This document shows positions 1-10,907 of a stretch of DNA of 64,000 bases, in pieces. Made by a program: the position numbers and the translations under genes. How positions within the stretch are numbered: position 1 is the first letter of the stretch; every line of letters starts with the position of its first letter. Under the pieces are notes generated by a model, which was given only the letters and a program-made list of their open reading frames with translations, did no database searches and was not told the origin of the DNA. Source of the stretch: Dolomedes plantarius (Eukaryota > Arthropoda > Arachnida > Araneae > Dolomedidae); NCBI GenBank assembly GCA_907164885.2, contig OU015498.1:128863651-128927650 (forward strand), read 5' to 3'.

Positions 1-3000
1 ATTGACTATAAAATGCGCGTTGATAATGGAGGTAGCTTTAAAGTCTCGTTGCAGGCGCTCTTCTTTGAATATCTAACCTCTCCCACATTTCGGCATTCTT
101 TAAACACAAGAAAATAGACATGATGTTTTTGGCTATGTAGATAATTAATTATTATTAATTTTATACATGAATGTAGTAAACTTGGGGGTATTCACTATCG
201 GATTTCCATTGCGAAAAATTGTTCAAGCTTACCTACTTCAGGATTTACGTGCTTTTTTCGGTACGGGATTCTCCCCTTCGTCAGGCATGTATAGATCGTC
301 TATGGATCCGCTAGCATCGGCCCATTCATCAACTTCTTTCATTCGATCGTCATCATCAACAGGGGTGATGCCATTCTGACATACCCCATTGCAATTATTG
401 CAGGCCGTTGTGCAGTTGATGCCTGCTTTCCGACATCCGCATCTTACTCCATTGTCAGTCTTACAGTTGCAAAACACCATGTTTAAAACGGAATCGGGAG
501 CTACTGCATCCATAGTTGTGATGGGCACAAGAATTTTCTCTTGACGCTTCCAGCCCCACAGGCAGTTGGGCCTTTCTTTTTCAGGTGCTCCAAAGTCTTC
601 CTCATTTTAATTTCGATGGCTCGTATTTGAGTGTGTGCGTTTAAGGTTTCTTGCAGTGGTGGTTCAGTATCAAAATCTCGAAACAACTCAAGGAGATTTT
701 TACATTCCAAATCCGATATGTCCATGCCGTCAAAAATTATTTTTGTTAAAGCTGTTTGGGTCAATAAATGAGCTCGGACTGCCCTAGCATATGCATGGCC
801 AGGCAACATTTTTTTCTACTGACGTAGGTGCATAAATCAAAGTTAGTATTTCTTTCAACCCATTCTTCCAGCCATTGACTTCCAGCCATTATGTACCCAA
901 TGCAGCCTAAGAATGACATTAAAAGATGGAATCCAAGCCTCACAATACAACTTGATAATAATGGATTGGATGTTGCTGCGACTATCTCTCGAGCTTTAAT
1001 ATACAGTGGTTGGTCAAACGTGAGTATGCAAGACTTTTGGTGCATTTTAACACACTGCTGGGCAGCAAATTTCAGCTCAGGGAAAATGGTGTCATACTTG
1101 CTTCGTGGTAAATTAACAAAAGGAAGGGGTATTACTTTGGTCTTTTCACAAGGCTGGTTTCTGGTTATATAATGGAAAAATCCTTTCCATTCAGGTATCT
1201 GTGGAAGACCTAACCACTTAGCACACATCCAGGAGATATTAGATGGTTTAGGCAGTGGTAAATCTTCCGCTAAAGGATTTAAGACATTCAAATCTTCGAT
1301 AGTAATTGTTTGTAACCCCGGCCCTCGAAACTTTTCAAACGTTTCTAGAGGAATGATTCCCATTTTGCCTACGGTCGATGCGGATGTAAGTTCGGTTAAT
1401 TTTTTTATCTTCGTCCCGGGTTCCACTGCTGACGCTGGAGTAAAACAAGCAATGCCCCCATGCTATGAAACGTATTCAGGCCATCGATTGTCGACACATT
1501 GAAATCTGCATTGTCAAATACGAATTGGCAGAATGATCCCTCGCGCATTTGGGATTGCGGATGATTTATGGCTGACATCTCAAGTGTTTGGGCTTCATAG
1601 TAAGAAGAACAAAATCCCAAATTCGAGAGCATTGTTATTAAATTCTTAGAACAGAACTTTTTGTACATAAATAAATCAAGACCATTGAGCAGAGGAGACA
1701 TAAATGATCGTGACCTTAGCGCTGATATAATGACGTGAGCTATTGAAGTGACTTTTTTCCGCCTTTTTTTTAATAACCAAGTGCTCCAAAAATGATTTTA
1801 GGCTTTCTGGAATTCCCTTGTTTACATCTCTGAAAAAATTATCACTTGGAGGGTAGCAATGAGTGTCATAAACTGGTGTCTGGATATCTTCTTTTATTAT
1901 GGCTGCAGCAGTTTGTACTATTCGTAGACGCTCCTCACGATCATTTCGTATCCTTTTGTCGTACCAAGAGTCTGATAAGACTTTCATTCCAGTATTACGT
2001 AAACATATGACAGTTACTTTTTTGGAGTTTGAAGCAAAAATAATGCCATCCCCGTATTTTTGTTTCAACTTATTTCTCAAAGTGATGTCGTCTGGAACTA
2101 GCCCTGTAATTTGAGATTTGAGTTCAGGTAGTGAGAATTGACAGTCGTCATTATTATCAAGGAAGAAGAATATTTCGTCTACAGCTGCTGAGGCGTAATC
2201 CGACTCAGGCCGCCCTCTCTTTCTGATTGGTGCAGTGTGTAGAAAAAAAGTCATGAAGTAATCTTGGTGATAAATCGCATCAGCTGCAACTAAATCAGCA
2301 ACGTTTATTATACGACACTGAACTTCCTCTCCCCACTGGTCATGTCTATTCTCTGCAGCTTCAAAAACTTTGTGTTTCATTTCGAGACTCCTAACTTCGT
2401 ATACAGTTCTTCGTCTGTCAGTTGGTTTTTTCTTTTGTCTTGCTTTGAATTCTTCTTCTATCACTACCGTACAAAAAAAAAAACATTTTGTTCGAAAATC
2501 GAACTGAGGTAAAAAAGATCTTAAACTTACCGCGCGCTCTTCACTTTAGGATGTTGACGCGATTTCTGCATTTCTTTTTGAATCAACTTTTATATTTCCT
2601 GGTCTGGTGTAATTTATCCGACACAACGAATGAACCGAAACAGATTTTAAATGTTCCAACTGTTCATGCTTATTGTCTTTTCTTTGGACATTAGCTCTCT
2701 TTAAAGCGTCGATCCCCTTTTCTCCTACATTCACGAAATCATCATTTGACATTAATTTTTTACTTATAAAACATAGTTCCGTATCAGCCATTTTTCACAG
2801 ACGTACACGGAACGGTGACTAAGTATTAACTGGCTAGGAAAATACTAGGGTAAGACCGATTTGGCGCCTTACGGTATACACATGCACGTGTCTTCCAGCC
2901 AGCGCGATGGGCACCCACGCATGCGCGTCCCTGGTGTAATAGTGCGCTCTTTCCAAAGTCAATTATCTTTGGTCGTGTTAGACTTAAAAAAATATAATAT

Positions 3001-3065
3001 ATGTTTTTTGTGCATTGTTTTTTGTAGAAGCTACCTCCATTATCAACGCGCATTTTATAGTCAAT
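1..3065 (-). mobile_element. Putative DNA transposon with 38-bp inverted ends and a CXC-domain protein
   Basis: Bases 1-38 are repeated as a perfect reverse complement at 3028-3065, and a long minus-strand coding region lies between them. This is the layout of a cut-and-paste transposon. The window begins inside the left arm, so the true left end and the target-site duplication cannot be seen. The right end is also uncertain, because related subterminal sequence continues to about 3475. The encoded protein family is, as I recall it, present in many copies in arthropod and cnidarian genomes, which fits a mobile origin. I do not assign a superfamily. Confidence 0.6.
238..2791 (-). pseudogene. 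Frameshifted gene for a widespread repeat-encoded protein ending in a tesmin-like CXC domain
   Basis: Six overlapping minus-strand reading blocks (2791-2546, 2463-1676, 1701-1405, 1426-761, 809-501, 528-238) read as one protein broken by frameshifts. The first block begins with ATG and has a Cys-containing N-terminal segment (VGEKGIDALKRANVQR). Middle blocks carry FVFDNADFNVSTIDGLNTFH, then LTFDQPLYIKA and GFHLLMSFLGCIGYIMAG, which I recognise as conserved landmarks of an unnamed multi-copy family. The last block has a CXC array (CNCKTDNGVRCGCRKAG, then further Cys) as in tesmin/TSO1 DNA-binding domains. Between the first two blocks a GTAAGT donor (minus, 2530) and a T-rich tract ending in AG (2464) suggest a 67-bp intron, although a TAA at 2548-2546 falls just before the donor. 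Frame breaks lie near homopolymers around 1753-1771, 1455 and 810. The catalytic function is unknown; a transposase is the best guess. Confidence 0.6.
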
Positions 3066-3475
3066 ATCTTCGTTCCTGTTAGGTTTACGACAAGAATGTA
3101 TAAAATCGTTTTTGTACATTATTTAATGTTTTTTAATTTTTGAAATAAACTTTTTTTACGTAAAGTTAATATTTCCCTAGTTATTTGAAAAAATACAAAA
3201 AACCTTCTCATTTAGTTTAAAACTAATTTGGCTAATTATGGTATGCACATGCGCGCGTATCTCCCCCCACCGCGATGGGGAACTGCGCTTGCGCGTCTCA
3301 GGTGTGATAGTGCGCTCTTTTCAAAGTCAATTATCTTTGTTCCTGTTAGACATATAAAAAAATATTATGAATGATTTTTGTTCATAATTTAATGCTCTTT
3401 AATTTTTGCATTTAATTATTTTTTATAAAATCAATATTTTTAAAGTTATTTCCAAAAAACCAAAAATGTGTCCAC
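2862..3475. repeat. Imperfect direct repeats at the right end of the first element
   Basis: About 120 bases at 2862-2983 (ending AAAGTCAATTATCTTTGG) recur at 3225-3348. The motif TCAAT(T)ATCTTYGTTCCTGTTAG begins near 2960, 3061 and 3330, each time followed by similar AT-rich sequence. The copies are diverged by eye. They look like subterminal repeats or slippage copies of a transposon end. One copy lies outside the inverted arm at 3028-3065, so the element may extend further right. Confidence 0.55.
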
Positions 3476-4190
3476 ATTTTCCAAGATGGCGGCGAAAGCT
3501 CAAGTCTGATCGGTGGGGACTTTTAGTATGTTCATTAACATGCCTAAACAAACATCTCCACCAAATTTCAAAACTTTCCTATTTTTTTTAGCCATTCGTC
3601 AAAATCGGGTCTATTTTGACTGGGGTAAAACACCACATTTATTGAATGAACATGATAGGATGTTGTATGCAAAACATATTTAAATATAAATTATTATTCG
3701 TTTCTGGCTAAAATATCCACCCGTCATTAAGATACGGTAAGCCACGTATTTTTTCTCTTATTTCTGTAATCAATCTCTTTCGTCCTATTTTTACCCTTCT
3801 GAATGACCTTTGCAGCATTCCTTTTGTCGTGGCGAGGACTATTATTACTCTGGCCGATTCCTATTAATTGGTAGGGGTGGGATTGGGGACATCTCCCCAT
3901 CATGAGCAGAAAGTCGCAGTCTTTCGATCATCCACGATGATGCAGTCCAGGCCTCTTATACGGCTTAAACTTGGGAGGGGCAAAAGTCAAAGACATTTAA
4001 TATAGGGTATGTTGGGATGGAACTGGGGACTGCATCTGAAAAGCGTCTCGATGTTTAAGATTCCGTCCTTCTCTCTTCGAGGGACATTTTATGAAGAATA
4101 ATATGAAACACCCTCGAGGGCTCTCTTCCATTCCCAGTGAAAAATCTGCAAAATATATTTCAATACTACGGCAAAAGGAAAACAAAACCA
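3476..4190. other. No gene recognised
   Basis: Only short frames occur, without homology I can recognise. The sequence is moderately AT-rich with a few GC-richer patches (3830-4010). No tandem repeat or inverted ends were seen. Confidence 0.5.
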
Positions 4191-4740
4191 GTATCAAGAA
4201 CCACACTCGTTAAGGAAAGTGGCTAGATACTGTACCGTAGTCAATAATACGACAAGCCTTTCGCTTCAATTACTTTACTACGATACGTTAAACATACTAC
4301 TACTACAACAGTTAAAGCAAGTCTGTAGAGCGAGTTAGAATATATAGTTAGATATAGTTAGGCTTCGGGTTCAACGGCAGCGCTAGCCTATCAGGCCTGT
4401 CTGACCAGGAGAGCTCCGTCTCTCTGGCACTCAAAAACAGATCTCTCCTGGACTATTAGGGTCTTCTTTTATACTGTCGGCGTATTCAAAGGGATTTCTC
4501 TGGCGTTTGAAGTGCTGGTAAGTGTTCGAAGTTTATGGGATTATAAATGTCATTATAGTGTCAAAACTCTGAAAAGCCCTCGAACCACTCTGGGATTTAT
4601 GCGTTCTATAACGTCAGAACCGTACATTGGAAGAACTTTATGGCCTCTTATCCTAGAGTTTATGAGACCACCCTGATCAACAGTTCGCCAATAGAGGACA
4701 TGTTGAGGGATAGGAGCGGGGAATCACATACTTATTTAAA
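4190..4740 (-). mobile_element. Possible solo LTR or orphan promoter region
   Basis: On the minus strand a TATAAAAG box (complement of 4466-4474) follows a GC-richer block, and a leader-like tract follows it. A TGTGATTCCCC start lies near 4725. This resembles the U3-R-U5 order of an LTR. I find no second copy, no clear CA end and no target-site duplication, so this is only a candidate. Confidence 0.25.
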
Positions 4741-5454
4741 TACTAATTTCATGTAGTAATTGAGACAGTGTCACAATACATTGAATTAAAACTACATAGA
4801 ACTCAAAATTAAAGTAGAACTAAATAACGCAGAACACGAGCGTACATTTGAAGAATAAAATTTGCCAATGAAGATCAGAATAATATAGCGAAAATAATAT
4901 GGGACTTAAGTGATTTTTTTTCGTAGTAATATAACATAGTTATTTCAAGGAGTTAGTTTTATTTGCTGGCCATTCTTCTTAAACTGTCAGTATTTGTTTT
5001 ATTTGCTACGAAATGATGACTTGGTAAAGTTGATTAGGTTGGTTGACCTTACTCTGTAGTCTCGGTTTTTCAAACCACATTGTATTAGGGGGGGATGGGT
5101 AATCAATCCTAATTTTAAATCCTTGCCCATTCAAATAAAGATTAATTTTTTAGATCTTTAATATAAGGACTCGATCATCTTCTTTTAAAAGTATCGCTTT
5201 ACAGCATTCTTTTAATACCGTTTCTCTTTCATATTAACCAGCCATACATATGTTTGCTACGTAACGGGCCGCAACATAGTACACTATATCTCCTAATATA
5301 ATCTAAAAAATAAAACTACTATTTTCTACGGTTTTGTACCTTTCAGACACTCATTTCCAAATTATGTTTAGAAAAGCCGCAGATAAAAGGTTGGTGGGCC
5401 GCAATTAGACTATCCATGATAAAAACCGTGAGATACATGGCAGTTTCAGGACAC
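4741..5454. other. No gene recognised
   Basis: AT-rich sequence with short frames only. Its right part may be the 5' flank or untranslated region of the transposase relic that follows. Confidence 0.4.
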
Positions 5455-5957
5455 GGGCTGCTTGTGTAAGAAAACCAGCCTAGGACGACCAGAAGGCAAA
5501 ACCGAAGTGGTTGAAGAAATTCATGAAATGTTTTAACGAAGTCCCACAAAATCAATGCGTCGTGCGAGTTCTGAACTCAATGTGCCTTATACAACGACGT
5601 GGCAGGTGTTAAGGAAGAGTCTAAAATTCCGCCCATACACCTTTCATATGGTGCAGGCGTTAAAACCTTCCGACAAACCGTTGCATAAAGATTTCTGTGG
5701 TAATTTGTAAGATAACCTGGAAGTAGGTGGTTTCACGAACCGACTTGTGTTTTTATCCTATGGGGTTTTGTTAAAGATAAACTGTTCGTGCCTTCATTTC
5801 CCCAGGACTTGCAGCAAATGAAGCAGCGAATAACTGAAGTGCTCGAATAATTAACAAAGAACATTCTATCACGAATGTGGCAGGAACTGGAATACCGCAT
5901 AGATATTTCCCGTGTCACTAGAGGAGCACACATAGAACATCTACAGAAATTTGGATA
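5455..5957 (+). pseudogene. Internally deleted Tc3/mariner-like transposase
   Basis: The plus strand reads a helix-turn-helix region from about 5471 to 5700 (GRPEGKTEVVEEIHEMF, an in-frame stop, then SMRRASSELNVPYTT and WQVLRKSLKF), typical of the N-terminal DNA-binding part of this family. Sequence then jumps to the C-terminal end at about 5744-5957 (FILWGFVKDKLFV; MWQELEYRIDISRVTRGAHI), including another in-frame stop. The DDE core that should lie between, roughly 200 residues, is missing. The product cannot be an active transposase. The nearby sequence 6035-6057 may be its right end, but I could not pair it with a left TIR. Confidence 0.7.
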
Positions 5958-6070
5958 ACTATAGTTTCACTGTAAATTTGATTTATCAAAATAAAGTAAT
6001 TACAGCGGTCACAGGAATGCTTTCTTTTTGTTTCATTCAATATGAAACACCGTGTATATATATATATATA

Positions 6071-6369
6071 TGTAGAGTGGAAAATCCACCAGCGGGCGCT
6101 GTACGCCGCGACCAGAGCGAACGTCTACACATCTGGACATTCGGCGAGTGGAAGCCGGCGTATGCGGACATAGCGGGCCGTATACGAAAGCTAGAAATAT
6201 ATCAGTGTTAAATACTAGACGAGTTTATGATTTATGTTATATTGTAGTTTCATGTGATGTGCCGACATTACTAATCTTTAATAAATATTAGTCGGTAAGT
6301 TAACGTTTAGTTATTGGAATTACCCCTGAACATTACATTTGGAATTCGGTTCTACTCCCGGATCTGACA
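6071..6369 (+). repeat. 5' LTR of the gypsy element
   Basis: Starts TG and ends CA. A polyadenylation signal AATAAA lies at 6280-6285. It is identical by eye to 10908-11206. No clear TATA box was seen; an initiator-type promoter is possible. Confidence 0.95.
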
Positions 6370-6530
6370 GTGGGGGTCTGGCCGCGATGATCCCTTGGCC
6401 GTGATGAACTTTATGTGGATAATATTATTCTTTCTGATTTTGAACCAGGACTGACTCCAGCTCAAGTGAAAACAGGTAGGCGAATTTCGATTTGTATTTA
6501 CCTGCTAGCGAACATAAATGATTGATAAAA
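6370..6530 (+). promoter_or_regulatory. Leader and candidate primer-binding site
   Basis: A TGG at 6371-6373, one base after the LTR, sits where the tRNA primer site should begin; I could not match the tRNA. The leader has a short upstream ATG frame at 6404. It also has a different ATG-less open frame from the TGA near 6387 to about 6520, with a donor-like GGTAGG near 6475 and an acceptor-like CTGCTAG near 6508. Splicing of the leader is speculative. Confidence 0.4.
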
Positions 6531-9500
6531 ATGTATAAAAATTCAAAGAAAGAAGATTTAGTCAATTTACTAAGTGAAATTGAGGAAACACCACCTGCTG
6601 GGTTGACAGTAGTACAATTAAAGGATAGAATTGAAGGATGTAAAGCATTTAAAGATGACCCCGAACATGTTGCATACTTACTAACGTCCATAATTGAGGA
6701 CAGACAATCGAAAATCGAAAACGAAAGTAGAGCGAGGGAAGAGCAGTTAGCTCTAGAAAACCAAAAAATTGAATTAGAGAAAATTAAACTTGCCCAATTA
6801 GAAAAACAGGTTGAATTAGAGAAAGTTAGGAATGAAAGGGCAGATAGAAATGAAATCGCTGGTTCGAGTAGTGACATAGTATCTAGTTCATGTAACCTAG
6901 AAAAATTGATTCACAGTATACGTACTTTAACAATTTCTATTCCAGAAAAACCAGAAAACTTTAATTTATTTTTTAGAACTTTAGAAAGGGCTTTTAAAAC
7001 GAAAAACGTACCAGAAGAGTATAAAGCAGAAATTTTGATCAACCTTCTCGGTGATAAAGCGAAAAACATATTGTTTTACATAAGTGAAGATGATATTAAA
7101 TGTTACAATACCGTTAAGTCATTAATATGCAAAGAATTCCAACCTACCGCGCAAGAATGTTTAAATAATTTTCGGAAAGCCAGAAGAGAAATCAATGAAA
7201 CGCATACTCAATTCGCGTCAAGATTGTCAGCTAATTTTCAATATTATTGTAGTTTGCGTAAAGTTAATGATTTTGAAACGTTGTGTCAATTAATCGTATC
7301 CGATAAGCTTTTTCAAACTTTGGATAAAGAAGTGTCATCATACATCAATATAAAGTTCGGTGAAAAATACGTAGATCCGCAATCTTTAGGAAAGGAAATT
7401 GACATATACTTTGTAAATAGAGGTAGATCTTTTAGTGAAGTAAATTTTCAGACACAGGAAAACAATAATAAATTTCAGAAATTTTCCAAAGAGGCTAAGT
7501 ACACTCCACCCCATATGAGAAACAATTCATTTAAATATAGATATCCGTCCAAAGAATGCTACACGTGTGGAAGTTTTAACCATCTTGCAAAATATTGCAC
7601 TAATAGAATTAAAAACCAAACCGAAAGACAATCTATTCCCTCGAAACAAAGTGAAAAAACTGAAAATAAATTGGTAGCTAAAGTCAAAATCCCCTCTTCA
7701 CAGCCTCTTGAACGTGTGAATATTAACGTATATGGAAATATAATTAAAGCACTAATTGATTCAGGAAGTGAAATTTGTGTTTTAAATCCGAATTACATCC
7801 CAAACGTCTCAATCAAGTGTGACGGGAAAATCGAACTAACTTCAGCGTTTGGAGAAAAAATAATTGCTGATACCGCGACTATTTCTGTGTGGCTGGAAGA
7901 TTCAAAGCAACCTTCCAATGTAAATTGTGCTGTCACAGATAAATTACACGTACCATTTATTATTCCTCCTAAAGTTTTACATACATTGAAAGAAACAATC
8001 CATAAACATCCGATGTTTGTTGAACAAAATGATGACTCAGTGAATCATACTTCTGAGCGTGAGATTTTGCGTTGCCCTGAAACGAATAATCGAGAAAAAC
8101 AAACGGGATTAAGCGATAACCACAGTTGTTTAGAAAACGGAAGCGAAAAATGTTTTGAATCTTTTTTAGTTAATTTATCGCTGACCGAGGACTGTAATTA
8201 CGATTTGAGTCATATTTCGAACGCGGAGATAAAAGATGAATTAAATAACTTAATTTCCGATTACAACCCGATTAAAGCAGAGACAACAAATTTAAAAATG
8301 AAAATAATTTTAACGGACGAGGAACCAATTTCGATTCGTAATAGACGTCTACCGCTGATAGAAAAAAGAGAAGTTGAAAGCCAAATAAACGAGTGGTTGA
8401 AACAAGGTATTATAAAAGAAAGCGTATCAAATTATTCGTCACCAGTTGTAATTTGTAGAAAGAAAGATGGGACAATGCGCCTATGTGTTGACTACCGTCA
8501 ATTAAACAAAAAAATGATTAAGGATAAATATCCTCTGCCAAATTTAGAAGAGGTTATAGATAAATTAGAGAAGGGTAAGGTTTTTACTACTCTTGATCTT
8601 AAAAATGCCTTTTTCCACGTTGACATCGATGAAAATAGCCAAAAATACACGTCATTTGTTACAGAAAGCGGACAATACGAATTTTTGCAAGTCCCTTTCG
8701 GGTTAGCTAACAGTCCCGCGGTTTTCCAGAGATATATAAATCATATTTTTAGAGATTTGTTAAGGGATGGCACTTTGATTATATACTTAGATGATATTAT
8801 TATTCCCTCTGAGGATGAAACTGAAGGTTTAGAAAAATTAGTACGAGTTCTAAATACAGCAGCTAAATACGGTCTTGAGCTTAATTTAAAGAAATGCAAG
8901 TTTATGAAAAAGAAGATTGAATTCTTAGGACATATTATTGAACAAGGTACTATTCGACCCTCTAAAGAGAAAACAATAGCCGTCCAAAATTTTCCTGAAC
9001 CTAAGAATATTAAAGAAGTTCAAAGTTTTCTCGGACTAACCGGATTTTTTAGAAAATTTATCCCACACTATGCTACAATAGCGAGGCCTTTAAGTGACTT
9101 GCTGCGTGCCTCAACACCTTTCAAGTTTGATGATGATAAAAAACAAGCCTTTCAGAAACTCAAGGAACTTTTAAGCAATGAACCTATTTTACATCTATTT
9201 AAACCGGGAAGAAGCATAGAACTCCATACTGATGCCTCTAAGTTAGGATTTGGAGCAATTTTACTACAAAAGGGCGATGATGATAATTATCACCCAATTC
9301 ATTATATGAGTCGCAAAACCTCATTACAAGAGGAGAAGTTATGTAGTTATGAGTTAGAAGTACTGGCCGTTGTAGAAGCTCTTAAAAAATTCAGACACTA
9401 CTTGTTAGGTACAAAATTCAAAATTTATACCGATTGTTCAGCTTTTGTGGAAACCATGAATAAAAAAGAAACAACACCTAAAGTGGCACGATGGTCTCTT

Positions 9501-10799
9501 TTCCTACAACAATACGATTACGAAATCAAACACCGCCCTGGTGAACGTATGAGACATGTCGATGCACTTAGCAGACATCCAGTTATGAGTGTCACATGTG
9601 AAGGTATAACACATAAAATAATTAAATCCCAAGAAGATGACGAGTATATAGAAACCATTAAAAAATTATTGGAAGATGGTAAGACAACAGATTTTATTTT
9701 GAAGAACAATGTGCTATATAAAATTGTAAACGATTCAGAAGTCTTGGTAGTACCGCAAATGATGCAGACTGAGGTTGTTAGAAACGCCCATCAGTTAGGA
9801 CATTTTGGCATAGCAAAAACTGAGGATGTAGTTAAACGCGATTTTTATTTTCCCAATATTAAAAAATGTGTTGAAAACGTCATAAATAACTGTGTTAAAT
9901 GTATCTTAGTAAATAAGAAAGCAGGAAAAGCAGAAGGTTTCTTAAATCCGATTCCTAAAGAAGACGTACCTTTGTCTACTTACCATGTTGATTTTATTGG
10001 TCCCCTTCCGACCACAAACAAAAATTACAATCACATCTTTAGCGTGATAGATGCTTTCACAAAGTTTGCATGGTTATATCCCGTAAAGACTGTATCCGCC
10101 CAAGATGCCATAGCGAAGTTAAAACAACAGCAAGCGATATTTGGAAATCCTCACCGTATTATCTCTGATCGTGGTGGAGCATTTATTTCCAAGGAATTTC
10201 AAGACTATTGTGAGTACGAAAATATTGAACACATCAAAGTTACCACAGGAGTTCCACGAGGAAACGGACAGGTAGAGCGATTACATGCAACGTTGATCCC
10301 GATCCTATCCAAATTATCATTAGACGATCCAACCAAGTGGTACAAACATGTAGACATTTTGCAAAGAACGATCAATTCAACAGTATCGAGAAGTACCAGA
10401 AAGACACCATTCGAATTGTTAACAGGAGTCAAGATGAGAAGCAGAGAGGAATCCAAAATTTTAGAAATTTTAGAAGAAGAAAGAATCAACTTCATGATGA
10501 ATAACCTTAAAGAGATCCGCGAGGAGGCGAAGAAGAATATTTTAAAGATACAAGAAGAATACCGAAGAGGATTTGACAAGAAAAGGAAAAAATCCCATGT
10601 CTATAAAGAAGGAGATCTTGTGGCTATCCAACGTACTCAATTTGGTAGTGGAATGAAGTTAAGACCAAAATTTCTCGGACCCTACGAAGTGATCCATGTA
10701 AAGCCCAAGGACAGATATGAAGTTAAGAAACTAGGAGAACATGAAGGTCCAAACCTGACCAACACTTCGGCTGATATGCTAAAACCGTGGATAAACTAA
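6531..10799 (+). CDS. Gag-Pol polyprotein, Ty3/gypsy
   Basis: A single frame of 1422 codons from ATG 6531; a TTG at 6522 extends it by three codons but is unlikely to be used. In order: a SAP-like N-terminus and charged coiled coil (about residues 5-110), the gag core, a zinc knuckle CX2CX4HX4C (Cys343-Cys356), an aspartic protease DSG (Asp410), reverse transcriptase with first Asp about 689 and YLDD (752-755), RNase H (Asp901 in HTDAS; Asp968), an integrase zinc finger HX3HX29CX2C (His1087, His1091, Cys1121, Cys1124), and the integrase catalytic triad Asp1154, Asp1213, Glu1249 with D35E spacing. A basic C-terminal tail ends near the LTR. Gag and Pol lie in one frame with no frameshift or stop, so product ratio must be set by processing or another mechanism. 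All catalytic residues I can check are present. Confidence 0.95.
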   Translation: MYKNSKKEDLVNLLSEIEETPPAGLTVVQLKDRIEGCKAFKDDPEHVAYLLTSIIEDRQSKIENESRAREEQLALENQKIELEKIKLAQLEKQVELEKVRNERADRNEIAGSSSDIVSSSCNLEKLIHSIRTLTISIPEKPENFNLFFRTLERAFKTKNVPEEYKAEILINLLGDKAKNILFYISEDDIKCYNTVKSLICKEFQPTAQECLNNFRKARREINETHTQFASRLSANFQYYCSLRKVNDFETLCQLIVSDKLFQTLDKEVSSYINIKFGEKYVDPQSLGKEIDIYFVNRGRSFSEVNFQTQENNNKFQKFSKEAKYTPPHMRNNSFKYRYPSKECYTCGSFNHLAKYCTNRIKNQTERQSIPSKQSEKTENKLVAKVKIPSSQPLERVNINVYGNIIKALIDSGSEICVLNPNYIPNVSIKCDGKIELTSAFGEKIIADTATISVWLEDSKQPSNVNCAVTDKLHVPFIIPPKVLHTLKETIHKHPMFVEQNDDSVNHTSEREILRCPETNNREKQTGLSDNHSCLENGSEKCFESFLVNLSLTEDCNYDLSHISNAEIKDELNNLISDYNPIKAETTNLKMKIILTDEEPISIRNRRLPLIEKREVESQINEWLKQGIIKESVSNYSSPVVICRKKDGTMRLCVDYRQLNKKMIKDKYPLPNLEEVIDKLEKGKVFTTLDLKNAFFHVDIDENSQKYTSFVTESGQYEFLQVPFGLANSPAVFQRYINHIFRDLLRDGTLIIYLDDIIIPSEDETEGLEKLVRVLNTAAKYGLELNLKKCKFMKKKIEFLGHIIEQGTIRPSKEKTIAVQNFPEPKNIKEVQSFLGLTGFFRKFIPHYATIARPLSDLLRASTPFKFDDDKKQAFQKLKELLSNEPILHLFKPGRSIELHTDASKLGFGAILLQKGDDDNYHPIHYMSRKTSLQEEKLCSYELEVLAVVEALKKFRHYLLGTKFKIYTDCSAFVETMNKKETTPKVARWSLFLQQYDYEIKHRPGERMRHVDALSRHPVMSVTCEGITHKIIKSQEDDEYIETIKKLLEDGKTTDFILKNNVLYKIVNDSEVLVVPQMMQTEVVRNAHQLGHFGIAKTEDVVKRDFYFPNIKKCVENVINNCVKCILVNKKAGKAEGFLNPIPKEDVPLSTYHVDFIGPLPTTNKNYNHIFSVIDAFTKFAWLYPVKTVSAQDAIAKLKQQQAIFGNPHRIISDRGGAFISKEFQDYCEYENIEHIKVTTGVPRGNGQVERLHATLIPILSKLSLDDPTKWYKHVDILQRTINSTVSRSTRKTPFELLTGVKMRSREESKILEILEEERINFMMNNLKEIREEAKKNILKIQEEYRRGFDKKRKKSHVYKEGDLVAIQRTQFGSGMKLRPKFLGPYEVIHVKPKDRYEVKKLGEHEGPNLTNTSADMLKPWIN

Positions 10800-10907
10800 C
10801 CTATCCACACACTTCTTTGTAAATACCCTCTCTCTCCCCCTGTTTTATTATTTTTTTCAGATTTGTTCCAGTGCAGCGAGGACTCTGCAGGTCTGATGGC
10901 CGAGCGA

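Noticed and set aside
891..1172. 93-codon plus-strand frame
   Set aside because: Opposite the conserved FDQPLY region of the minus-strand gene; its codons are antisense of that motif.
6425..6877. 150-codon minus-strand frame opposite gag
   Set aside because: Shadow of the Gag-Pol gene, without recognisable domains.
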